Shown piece by piece: positions 33,969 to 42,073 of a stretch of 64,000 nucleotides of DNA; within the stretch, counting starts at the first letter, position 1; every line of letters begins with the position of its first letter. The stretch covers positions 1 through 64,000 of the forward strand of contig CAYXJR010000009.1 in NCBI GenBank assembly GCA_964465145.1, in the 5' to 3' direction. Below the pieces are notes generated by a model. It did no database searches. It saw nothing but the letters and a program-made list of their open reading frames with translations, and was not told where the DNA came from. The position numbers and the translations under genes are program-made. This DNA comes from JAUVKA01 sp964465145. GTDB lineage: Bacteria > Bacteroidota > Bacteroidia > Bacteroidales > UBA12481.

Positions 33969-34362
33969 AAACACTTCTTGCAAGTTCTTCCTTTAAACGG
34001 CTTAAAATTATTATTATTTTTTCCTCGATTTCCAGGTAACTTCTGATGTCGGAGGCAGTATAGATCAGTATAAAGACGATTTGAATATTGAGTTCTTCCA
34101 GTTTGAGATATAGTTCTGTTTTATTTTTCCGATAGGCCTCCCGAATACGTCTTTTCAACAAATTTCGCTGAACGGCTTTTCGAAAGAGCCTCTTCTTAAC
34201 CGAAATTGTGATTTGTGCCGGATGGACCAATGGTTCAGAAACAGGTATCCACACCAGCCTGAACGGAAAGGAATAAAAGGATTTGCCTGTCCGGAATAAT
34301 TCCTCGATATACTTTTTTCTGCAAAGCCTTTCCGACTTCCGGAATCGTTGATCTGTTATCAT
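33955..34362 (-). CDS. rnpA: Ribonuclease P protein component
   Basis: The protein subunit of RNase P, which matures tRNA 5' ends. The basic 135-residue product contains the RNR-type signature AVQRNLLKRRIREAYRKNK (about 61-79), which contacts precursor tRNA and RNase P RNA. The usual rpmH and dnaA neighbours of other phyla are absent; instead it lies between hemD and yidD, as is normal in Bacteroidota. Confidence 0.93.
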   Translation of the reverse strand: MITDQRFRKSERLCRKKYIEELFRTGKSFYSFPFRLVWIPVSEPLVHPAQITISVKKRLFRKAVQRNLLKRRIREAYRKNKTELYLKLEELNIQIVFILIYTASDIRSYLEIEEKIIIILSRLKEELARSVYEGA

Positions 34363-34387
34363 CCCGGATCTTGTTTTTGGGATACTG

Positions 34388-35143
34388 CTATTTAGCAGCT
34401 TTCCTGTTTTTCTCGGTTATAAAATTATCCAGGGCCATAGTCATGGATGGAAATTCCGGGCTCGGTACTTTGATATTTACATCCAGTTGGGCCTCTCTGG
34501 CTGCTTTAATAGTGCTTGTGCCAAAAGCGGCTATTTTGATGTTATGTTGTTTGAAATCAGGAAAATTAGCCATCAAGGAAGATATACCAGACGGACTGTA
34601 AAACACCAGCAGATCATAATCAATAAGTTTAAGGTCAGAAAGATCAGAACTTATTGTTTTATAAAGCACCGCCATTGTATGGTTTATCTTATGTTTGCTT
34701 AGGAGCTTTGGAATTTCCTCGTTATGAACATCAGACACCGGAACAAGAAATTTTTCCTCGTTATGCTTAACCAGAATATCCATTAAATCGGTAAATCGTT
34801 TCTGCCCGTAAAAAACCTTCCTTTTCCTGTATACTATATATTTCTGCAGGTAAACAGCTATGGATTCGGAATTGCAAAAATATTTCATAGTATCGGGAAC
34901 CTGAATCCTAACTTCCTCACATATTCTGAAATAATGATCAATGGCCGTCCGGCTGGTAAAGATCACGGCTGAATTATCGAGTATATTTACCCTGCTAGCC
35001 CGAAAATCTTTTCCAGTAACTCCTTCCACCTGGATGAACTGCCTGAAATCCAATTTAACCTTGTGTTTTTCCGATAGGTCAAAATAGGGGGATTTTTCTG
35101 TGCAGGGCTTTGGCTGCGAAATGAGAATTTTCTTGATCTTCAT
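34388..35143 (-). CDS. hemD: Uroporphyrinogen-III synthase
   Basis: Cyclises hydroxymethylbilane to uroporphyrinogen III in heme/corrin synthesis. The 251-residue, poorly conserved family is recognised from the N-terminal KKILISQPKP, the AVIFTSRTAIDHYF block, and the C-terminal LLVFYSPSGISSLMANFPDF plus IAAFGTSTIKAAREAQL, which together form the two-lobed HemD fold. The Bacteroidota gene order hemD-rnpA-yidD supports it. It starts 36 bases downstream of the DUF4271 stop. Confidence 0.88.
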   Translation of the reverse strand: MKIKKILISQPKPCTEKSPYFDLSEKHKVKLDFRQFIQVEGVTGKDFRASRVNILDNSAVIFTSRTAIDHYFRICEEVRIQVPDTMKYFCNSESIAVYLQKYIVYRKRKVFYGQKRFTDLMDILVKHNEEKFLVPVSDVHNEEIPKLLSKHKINHTMAVLYKTISSDLSDLKLIDYDLLVFYSPSGISSLMANFPDFKQHNIKIAAFGTSTIKAAREAQLDVNIKVPSPEFPSMTMALDNFITEKNRKAAK

Positions 35144-35179
35144 AATGTGGTTTTGGCTGTTACAAACACTCGGTCCTTT

Positions 35180-35872
35180 TTACTCCCTCAAAAAACAAAT
35201 AACCTTCCAAATAATCAGAATCGGTAAAATTTCAAGGGTACAAAGGTACAAAATCCCGTAATAAATAGAAATACGATGCTGTAGGAGAAACATAAAACCT
35301 TTTACGTAATTCATTATCAACATTATTACGAGTAAGGCCATGCCTATGTAAAGAGCCAATTCATCAATTGGGTGCAAAAGAAAAGCAGAAGCTGCCGAGA
35401 ATGGGAGAAGGAAAAAACCGAAATTTTTATGATTGATTAACCACTGATGATTTATTTGAATTGATGCCTCTGTATTATTTCCGGATTTACCGAGAATACC
35501 AATAATAAAGTATTTTGCTCCGGCAATCACAATTACCGTTAGGGTGGTCAGGGCCCACCCGTAGAAATTTTCAGGTAATTGTGCTATCAAATCAAAATGA
35601 GTAAGAAAAAGGTATACGAACAAGCCTATTGAGAATGCGGCCAAAACATTAAGCGATACAGCAGCCTGAAGCAAAAGGACATTCTTCTCATATATAAGTT
35701 TTTGTGCTTCCTGGCTATATAACATTGCCCGTCGGTACTTCCGCCAATACTTGCCAAAGATCATTTTAACACATACATATGCAACAGCCAGAACCAAAAA
35801 GAATGCGATCAACCAATCCTGATTATCAGAATTACGTATCATCTCATTTAAAAAAGGCTCCGTCTGTTTCAT
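35180..35872 (-). CDS. DUF4271 membrane protein
   Basis: A 230-residue polytopic membrane protein with about seven hydrophobic segments. Recognised as DUF4271 from the NSDNQDWLIAFFL-like start, the KYWRKYRRAM cytoplasmic loop, and its usual position directly upstream of hemD in Bacteroidota. Function unknown. It sits 12 bases downstream of uvrC and is part of the same minus-strand run. Confidence 0.85.
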   Translation of the reverse strand: MKQTEPFLNEMIRNSDNQDWLIAFFLVLAVAYVCVKMIFGKYWRKYRRAMLYSQEAQKLIYEKNVLLLQAAVSLNVLAAFSIGLFVYLFLTHFDLIAQLPENFYGWALTTLTVIVIAGAKYFIIGILGKSGNNTEASIQINHQWLINHKNFGFFLLPFSAASAFLLHPIDELALYIGMALLVIMLIMNYVKGFMFLLQHRISIYYGILYLCTLEILPILIIWKVICFLRE

Positions 35873-35884
35873 CTCATTATAAAA

Positions 35885-37711
35885 TTATTTGGTTGATTTG
35901 GAAAAATACACCTTTAACGTCCTGGCCCTGGCTGCTCCGATAACCGTTTCCAGTTCTTCACGGCTTGCCATACGAATATCCTCGACCGAATCAAAATGGT
36001 TCAGCAAAACCTCTCTGGTCTTTTCACCAATGCCCTTTATATCATCGAGTTCTGAATGCACCAGGTCCTTTTCCCTACGGCCCCTATGATGAGAAATACC
36101 AAAACGATGAGCTTCATTGCGCATATGCTGAATCAATTTTAGGCTCTCCGAGTTTTTATCAAGATAAAGAGGTACTGGATCTCCTGGAAAATAGATCTCT
36201 TCAAGCCTTTTTGCTATGCCAATAAGGGTGATTTTCCCTCTTAGTTTAAGTTCTTCCAGGCTTTTCATAGCTGCACTGAGCTGACCTTTTCCTCCATCAA
36301 CAATTATCAGTTGAGGTAAATTTTGATTTTCATCCAACAGCCGCCTGTAACGCCTGAAAACCACTTCCGTCATAGAGGCGAAATCATCGGCACCCGTTAC
36401 GGTTTTTATATTGTAATGCCTGTAGTCTGACTTGCTGGGGTTTGCATTTTTAAACACTACACAAGCGGCAACAGGATTTGAGCCCTGTATATTAGAATTA
36501 TCGAAGCATTCAATATGGGAAGGCAGATGTTCCATTCGCAGATCCTTACGCAGTGTTTCCAGTTTCCGGCTAACCCTTGATGCCGGCAGGTGTTTTATCT
36601 GTTGTTTTTGTCGTTCCAGGCGGAAGTATTTTGCATTTCGTGTTGAAAGATCCAGCAGGGTTTTTTTATCTCCCCTCTGGGGAATGTGCACTTTTACCTG
36701 GTTAAAAGGATAATGAACCGGTATAGGCACCACAAGCTCCCCAGCCCGACTCTTTATTCGTTCGCGTATTTCCACTATGGCCATAGACAGCAGCTCTTCA
36801 TCTGTTTCATCCAGGCGTTTTTTTAGCTCAATAGAATGTGCCTGAATTACAGCACCTCGCACTACTTTAAGAAAATTAACATAACCAGCTCTTTCATCGC
36901 TGACAATCGAGAACACATCAAGGTCCTTAATCCGGTTGTTGACGATAGTTGACTTTGCCTGGAAACGCCGGAGCATTTCCAACTGCTCGTTTACCCGGGC
37001 TGCTTCCTCATATAGGTATGATTCGGAAAGTTGTTTTATCTTTCCCTCAAGGGTTTTCAATACAGATTGGGTGTGCCCGTTAAGAATTTGCCCTATGTGG
37101 CCAATCTGCTCATCATAGTTTTCCTCCGTTTGACTACCCACACAGGGCCCCAGACAATTCCCTATATGATACTCCAGGCAAACCTTGTATTTCCCTGATA
37201 TAATATGTTCCTGATTCAGATTCAGGCTGCAGGTTCTTATTTTGTACATGCCCCGAACCAGTTCGATCATGCTTTTCCATATTCTGCCAGATGTATAAGG
37301 ACCAAAATACAGTGAACCATCCCTTATTATTTTCCTGCTTGTAAAAACCCGAGGGAAAGGTTCATTACTGATGCAGATCCATGGAAAGGTCTTATCGTCC
37401 TTCAGCAACACGTTATATCGTGGCAAATGCTTCTTTATCAAGTTGTTTTCAAGAAGCAATGCATCGCTTTCAGTATCCACTACCAGATGCTCCACCTTAT
37501 TTATCTTCCTCACCAGAACCGCCAGCTTCGCATTGTCGGGCAGCTTGCTGAAATACGATGAAACCCGCTTCCTGAGGTTCTTTGCCTTGCCTATATATAT
37601 AATCCTATTGTCCCGGTCAATGAACTGGTAAATCCCCGGTTTTTCAGGGAGGTTTCTAATCTGCTCCCTTATGAAGTCTGATGGTGTGAATTTGTTATAT
37701 AATGCTGCCAC
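35885..37711 (-). CDS. uvrC: Excinuclease ABC subunit C
   Basis: Makes the two incisions in nucleotide-excision repair. The 608-residue product is full length: an N-terminal GIY-YIG nuclease (KPGIYQFIDRDNRIIYIGKA, about 24-43), Cys-rich segment (CLEYHIGNCLGPCVG), UVR motif (about 205-240), UvrC-RNaseH domain with ECFDNSNIQG and LIIVDGGKGQL, and C-terminal helix-hairpin-helix (DDIKGIGEKTREVLL). It begins 6 bases after the deaminase stop. Confidence 0.97.
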   Translation of the reverse strand: MAALYNKFTPSDFIREQIRNLPEKPGIYQFIDRDNRIIYIGKAKNLRKRVSSYFSKLPDNAKLAVLVRKINKVEHLVVDTESDALLLENNLIKKHLPRYNVLLKDDKTFPWICISNEPFPRVFTSRKIIRDGSLYFGPYTSGRIWKSMIELVRGMYKIRTCSLNLNQEHIISGKYKVCLEYHIGNCLGPCVGSQTEENYDEQIGHIGQILNGHTQSVLKTLEGKIKQLSESYLYEEAARVNEQLEMLRRFQAKSTIVNNRIKDLDVFSIVSDERAGYVNFLKVVRGAVIQAHSIELKKRLDETDEELLSMAIVEIRERIKSRAGELVVPIPVHYPFNQVKVHIPQRGDKKTLLDLSTRNAKYFRLERQKQQIKHLPASRVSRKLETLRKDLRMEHLPSHIECFDNSNIQGSNPVAACVVFKNANPSKSDYRHYNIKTVTGADDFASMTEVVFRRYRRLLDENQNLPQLIIVDGGKGQLSAAMKSLEELKLRGKITLIGIAKRLEEIYFPGDPVPLYLDKNSESLKLIQHMRNEAHRFGISHHRGRREKDLVHSELDDIKGIGEKTREVLLNHFDSVEDIRMASREELETVIGAARARTLKVYFSKSTK

Positions 37712-37717
37712 AGCAAA

Positions 37718-39361
37718 CTATTCCACTTTTGGTTTTACAAAATTAAACTCTTTTACATCAAACAATCCACGGTCGCCAATTTTGAGCTCAGGAATAACCA
37801 GAAGCGCCATAAACGACAGGGTCATAAACGGAGCGCTAAGGCAGGAACCCAGCTCTCTCGCCCTGCCGTTTAATTCCTGGTATTTTTTACCTACCCATTC
37901 TGCTCCCTGACTGCTCATGAGGCCAGCTACCGGCAGGGGTAGAATTCCTGTATCCCTCCCTCCTGAATAACTTATACCTCCCTGATTATCAATAATTAAG
38001 TTAACCGCTTGAGCCATATCCTCCGTGGATATTCCCATAACAATAATGTTATGGCTATCGTGAGCAACAGAACTTGCAAGGGCACCCTTTTTCAAGCCCG
38101 TTTGCCCTATCCAACCCAAAGCCAGTGGTGAGTCTCTATATCTGTTTACTACGGCTATTCTTATGATATCATTCTCATTATCAGGCAATACCACTCCTTC
38201 TTTAGCTTCAAGGTAATGGATTTCAGATGTAGTAAACAATTCACCATCTACAGCCCCTATTACTCGGTAATTTCCAGACTGCCCCGGCATCTCAAAATCT
38301 TCCTTTTTAACAGAGGCTCTGTTGAACCGGTTAGGGTGGGAGGAATCATTAGTCTCAAATTGTATTTCACCATCCCTTGAAACACAATTCCCATTGATAT
38401 AATTATCCCGTACAATGAATTTATTAAGCTGTTTTACCAGGATAAAATCCGCCTTATCACCAGGCTGAAGTTTACCAACGTCAAGTTGATAATGATTTAT
38501 CGGGTTCAGCGAGGCTGCCTGAAGAAGGTCGAAAATACTAAGGCCTTTCTCAAGCCCCCTAACTATTAGCCAATCTATATGGTGATCCAGAAGTTCATCC
38601 GGGTGGATATCATCACAACAAAGCATTACCTCCCCGGGATACTCAGCTATAAGCGGCCAAAGTGCATCAAAATTGCGGGCGGCACTGCCCTCCCTGATGA
38701 GTATTTTCATTCCCGCCTGGATTTTCCCCCTGGCCTCATCCAGGCTTGTAGCTTCATGGTCGGTACTGATACCTGCCCCGGCATACTTTTTTAAATCCAT
38801 ACCCATCAGCCCGGGAGCATGACCGTCGATCGGCAGGTTATATTTCCTGAATAAGCTTATTTTCTCTATAACCTTGGGATCCTTTCTAAGCACACCGGGA
38901 AAATCCATCATCTCTCCCAGTCCGACAAACGAATATCTTGATGCCAACTCTTCTAATTCATGCACCCCCAGAACTGCCCCCGACTCCTCATGCTCAGTTG
39001 CCGGTACACATGATGGAGCAGTATAGTAAATTTTTAATGGTACCCTCGCTGCATCCTCCACCATAAACTTTATCCCCTCTATCCCCAGGACATTGGCAAT
39101 CTCGTGAGGATCAGAAACTGTTGCCACAGTTCCAAATCTTACAACCTGCATTGCGAAGCCCGAGGGTACCAGCATAGAGCTTTCAATATGAACATGAGCA
39201 TCTATCAATCCAGGCAAAATGTAGTCATCGTCAATATCAGGTCCTGGCTTTTTGCTTTCCAGCCTGATTACGCTTACTATAAACTCATCCTGAATCTGAA
39301 TTTCTCCGAAAAAAAATTGTCGATTCTTAAAATCCGGTATCCAACCCCTGATGATTTTCAT
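37718..39361 (-). CDS. ade: Adenine deaminase
   Basis: Deaminates adenine to hypoxanthine for purine salvage. The 547-residue length fits the amidohydrolase-type Ade family. Metal-site motifs are GLIDAHVHIESSML (about 49-62), the region DGHAPGLMG, STDHEATS, and the C-terminal VAHDSHNIIVMG. The C-terminal domain GGISYSGG...LPLPVAGLMS is specific to this family. It lies downstream of mnmG, separated by an 86-bp gap that carries a parS palindrome. Confidence 0.94.
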   Translation of the reverse strand: MKIIRGWIPDFKNRQFFFGEIQIQDEFIVSVIRLESKKPGPDIDDDYILPGLIDAHVHIESSMLVPSGFAMQVVRFGTVATVSDPHEIANVLGIEGIKFMVEDAARVPLKIYYTAPSCVPATEHEESGAVLGVHELEELASRYSFVGLGEMMDFPGVLRKDPKVIEKISLFRKYNLPIDGHAPGLMGMDLKKYAGAGISTDHEATSLDEARGKIQAGMKILIREGSAARNFDALWPLIAEYPGEVMLCCDDIHPDELLDHHIDWLIVRGLEKGLSIFDLLQAASLNPINHYQLDVGKLQPGDKADFILVKQLNKFIVRDNYINGNCVSRDGEIQFETNDSSHPNRFNRASVKKEDFEMPGQSGNYRVIGAVDGELFTTSEIHYLEAKEGVVLPDNENDIIRIAVVNRYRDSPLALGWIGQTGLKKGALASSVAHDSHNIIVMGISTEDMAQAVNLIIDNQGGISYSGGRDTGILPLPVAGLMSSQGAEWVGKKYQELNGRARELGSCLSAPFMTLSFMALLVIPELKIGDRGLFDVKEFNFVKPKVE

Positions 39362-39429
39362 TGTCGATATATAAAAAGTGCATTAAAACAGTGGGCTTTA
39401 AGATCATTAACCAGAGCTTTGTTTTAATA

Positions 39430-39445
39430 TGTTCCACGTGGAACA
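39430..39445. other. parS: parS centromere site (ParB-binding palindrome)
   Basis: TGTTCCACGTGGAACA is a perfect 16-bp palindrome in the mnmG-ade gap. It differs from the classical Bacillus parS TGTTTCACGTGAAACA only at the two symmetric positions next to CACGTG, and this C/G version is also a known functional parS in pseudomonads. ParB loads here and spreads for origin segregation, so the site suggests origin proximity. No parA or parB gene is in the window. Confidence 0.75.
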
Positions 39446-39447
39446 CA

Positions 39448-41328
39448 TTACCTTCCAAGTTTAATGAGCAACACACTAATATCTGACGGAGACACTCCAG
39501 GAATACGACTTGCCTGTGCAATAGTCTCTGGCCTGACCTTTGAAAGTTTTTCTCTTGCTTCAAAAGTTAAACTTTTGATTTCGTTGTAATCTATCCAATC
39601 TGGAATTTTTAAATACTCCAGTCTGGTAATCTTATCTGCATTACTTCTTTCCCGCTCAATATAACCAGCATATTTCATTTCAATCTCAGCCGATTCAACA
39701 ACCTCCCTTCTACGATTTTCTATAGCCTCAATTTTCTCTTTTAGCTCAGGTAAAATCAATTCAATATCTTTTATACTCACCTGCGGCCTAACCACGATGT
39801 CTTTCAGCTTAATCTTTTGCTTTATTTCTGGTGTCCCCAATTGTGCCAACATTTCATTTACTTCACCCGGCTTGACAGATTTTGTGGTAAAATAATCCAA
39901 TATACCCCTCCTCGCCTTTGTTTTAGAATCCAAAACCCTCATTCTTTCATCATCAGCCAGTCCAATATTATGACTTATTGGAGTTAGTCTGCTATCTGCA
40001 TTATCCTGCCGTAGAAGTATCCTGTACTCAGCTCTGGAGGTAAACATCCTATAAGGTTCATCCACACCCTTTGTTACAAGGTCGTCGATCAAAACCCCTA
40101 TATACGCCTCGTCTCTTTTCAATGTGAATTCCTCTTTATCCCTTACCCTTAAATGAGCGTTAATACCAGCTATCAATCCTTGCGCCCCTGCTTCTTCATA
40201 ACCTGTTGTACCGTTTATCTGACCGGCAAAATAAAGGTTCTCCACAATTTTAGTTTCCATGCTGACCTTTAGCTGAAGTGGGTCAAAATAATCATATTCG
40301 ATGGCGTATCCCGGCCTGAACATTTTAACTTTTTCGAATCCTTCAATTTGCCTCAATCCCTTCAGTTGAATTTCCCAGTCAAGACTGCTTGCAAAACCAT
40401 TTACATAATACTCTACTGTATCTATTCCCTCTGGTTCAACAAACAATTGGTGCTGCGTTTTATCGGCAAAGGTTATTAACTTCGACTCAATACTCGGACA
40501 ATACCTTGGTCCGGTGCTCTTTATTGTTCCATCAAACATAGGTGAATCTTCAAAGCCAGTTCTAAGAATATCATGTACTTTCTGTGAAGTATGAGCAATA
40601 AAACATGGAAGGGATTTCTTCATATTAACCTCCTCGTGCCTGAATGAAAATGGCACAACCTCCTCATCTCCTACCTGTTTAGCTAATTTATCAAAATCAA
40701 TAGTTCTTCCATCCAACCTTGGGGGCGTTCCGGTTTTCATCCTGCCGGTGTTAAATCCCAAATCGTAAATCTGATTACTAAGTCCACCCACACCAGGATC
40801 TCCAGCCCTCCCTCCTTTTATTTTAATCTGCCCTATATGCATAAGTCCATTGAGAAAGGTTCCATTTGTAAGGATAATTGTTCTTCCATAAAACTTTATT
40901 CCCAAACCTGTAAGCACTCCAACAACCCTTTTCTCTCCCTCAATAATTAATTCTTTAACCGTGTCCTGCCAAAAATCCACCCCAGGTATTTTTTCCAATA
41001 CCGAGCGCCACGCCTGACTGAACATCATCCTGTCACACTGGGCCCTTGGACTCCACATTGCAGGCCCCTTTGACTTGTTCAGCATTCTGAACTGTATCAT
41101 ACTATGGTCAGTAACAATGCCACTATACCCACCCATTGCATCTATTTCTTTAACTATCTGGCCTTTTGCAATTCCTCCCATAGCCGGATTGCACGACATC
41201 TGGGCGATCTTGTTCATGTCCATGGTTATCAGCAAAACAGAAGACCCCAGGTTTGCCGCCGCTGCTGCCGCCTCGCTCCCGGCATGACCAGCCCCTACCA
41301 CTATCACATCATATTTTGATTTCATCAT
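39448..41328 (-). CDS. mnmG: tRNA uridine-5-carboxymethylaminomethyl(34) synthesis enzyme MnmG
   Basis: Flavoprotein partner of MnmE that modifies wobble uridine 34 of tRNAs. The 626-residue product carries the FAD-binding VVGAGHAGSEAA (about 10-21) and the GidA signatures SCNPAMGGIAKG and RMKTGTPPRLDGR. EEAGAQGLIAGINAHLR lies in the second FAD region, and ERERSNADKI in the C-terminal tRNA-binding helices. It has its own 320-bp upstream gap containing the ybeY terminator and a candidate promoter, so it likely begins a transcription unit. Confidence 0.97.
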   Translation of the reverse strand: MMKSKYDVIVVGAGHAGSEAAAAAANLGSSVLLITMDMNKIAQMSCNPAMGGIAKGQIVKEIDAMGGYSGIVTDHSMIQFRMLNKSKGPAMWSPRAQCDRMMFSQAWRSVLEKIPGVDFWQDTVKELIIEGEKRVVGVLTGLGIKFYGRTIILTNGTFLNGLMHIGQIKIKGGRAGDPGVGGLSNQIYDLGFNTGRMKTGTPPRLDGRTIDFDKLAKQVGDEEVVPFSFRHEEVNMKKSLPCFIAHTSQKVHDILRTGFEDSPMFDGTIKSTGPRYCPSIESKLITFADKTQHQLFVEPEGIDTVEYYVNGFASSLDWEIQLKGLRQIEGFEKVKMFRPGYAIEYDYFDPLQLKVSMETKIVENLYFAGQINGTTGYEEAGAQGLIAGINAHLRVRDKEEFTLKRDEAYIGVLIDDLVTKGVDEPYRMFTSRAEYRILLRQDNADSRLTPISHNIGLADDERMRVLDSKTKARRGILDYFTTKSVKPGEVNEMLAQLGTPEIKQKIKLKDIVVRPQVSIKDIELILPELKEKIEAIENRRREVVESAEIEMKYAGYIERERSNADKITRLEYLKIPDWIDYNEIKSLTFEAREKLSKVRPETIAQASRIPGVSPSDISVLLIKLGR

Positions 41329-41431
41329 TCTTTCACTTTTTGTAAATTCTCGCTCACTTCATTTACTTGAAGTTTTAGTTTAAACAAGCATTTTTTTTTA
41401 ATGTGCCACATATTTACCTCAATTGTTCCTA

Positions 41432-41439
41432 CAAAGTTA
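41432..41439 (-). promoter_or_regulatory. Candidate -7 element of the mnmG promoter
   Basis: On the minus strand the sequence reads TAACTTTG, an exact TAnnTTTG match, about 100 bases before the mnmG ATG at 41328. No good TTTG lies at the expected -33 distance, so this is tentative. Confidence 0.4.
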
Positions 41440-41599
41440 GATGCTTTCTTCTATATCAGTTGATCTTAGAAATTCAATATTAATTTACATATATTGATAA
41501 TAATCGGTCTGTTTCTTTGTTAACTCCTGATTATATGAGAATTACACCGGGCTCTTAAATTTAAATTATCTCACATGTTCTAAACATAATTTATATCCG

Positions 41600-41623
41600 T
41601 AAAAAAAAGCCCTAAAAAGGGCT
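41600..41623 (-). terminator. Rho-independent terminator after ybeY
   Basis: On the minus strand AGCCCT (41623-41618), a TTTT loop, AGGGCT (41613-41608) and a run of seven T (41607-41601) form a classic intrinsic terminator. It lies 26 bases past the ybeY stop and ends the long DUF4175-containing operon. Confidence 0.88.
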
Positions 41624-41648
41624 AAAAACCTATAAATACACACTTGTC

Positions 41649-42071
41649 TCAAATACCCTTAACCATTTGAATAAATTCGTCTTCATTTTCACGCATGATC
41701 CTCAATTCCGGTTCAGACCCATCATTAAATCCCAGGAGATGAAGAAAACCGTGACCGCAGACCCTGATGAATTCATCCTCCAATTCTACCTCCAATTTCT
41801 CTGCATTTTCTTCCATCCTATCCCGGCTCATAAAAATATCTCCTGATACTAATTCATCCTCACAGAAATTAAAAGTTATAACATCCGTAAAATAATCATG
41901 GTCAAGGTATTTTTTATTCATGTCTATCAAATACTCGTCACTACAATAAATGAAATTAATATTGCCTGTCTTTTTACCATAACGAGAACAAAAAGTGTCG
42001 ATAGAATTAATAATTTTCTTCTGTTCCAGTGCAGGTATTTCCCTATCCTCTTTATGAAAGTAAACACTCAT
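41649..42071 (-). CDS. ybeY: Endoribonuclease YbeY (rRNA maturation factor)
   Basis: Zinc-dependent RNase involved in 16S rRNA 3' processing and ribosome quality control. The 140-residue product contains the family LNKKYL-type block (DMNKKYLDHDYFTDVITFNF) and the metal motif GHGFLHLLGFND. The third metal position carries Asp where most phyla have the third His of HGxLHLxGyDH; such a change is common in Bacteroidota YbeY. It begins 2 bases after the DUF4175 stop. Confidence 0.94.
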   Translation of the reverse strand: MSVYFHKEDREIPALEQKKIINSIDTFCSRYGKKTGNINFIYCSDEYLIDMNKKYLDHDYFTDVITFNFCEDELVSGDIFMSRDRMEENAEKLEVELEDEFIRVCGHGFLHLLGFNDGSEPELRIMRENEDEFIQMVKGI

Positions 42072-42073
42072 TT

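Larger units (their letters stand above)
41329..41648. other. Gene-free AT-rich gap between mnmG and ybeY
   Basis: This 320-bp gap holds no gene. Its right end carries the ybeY operon terminator (41600-41623) and its middle a candidate mnmG promoter (41432-41439). A TTTTTTTTT tract lies near 41393 on the plus strand. No further structure is evident. Confidence 0.7.
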
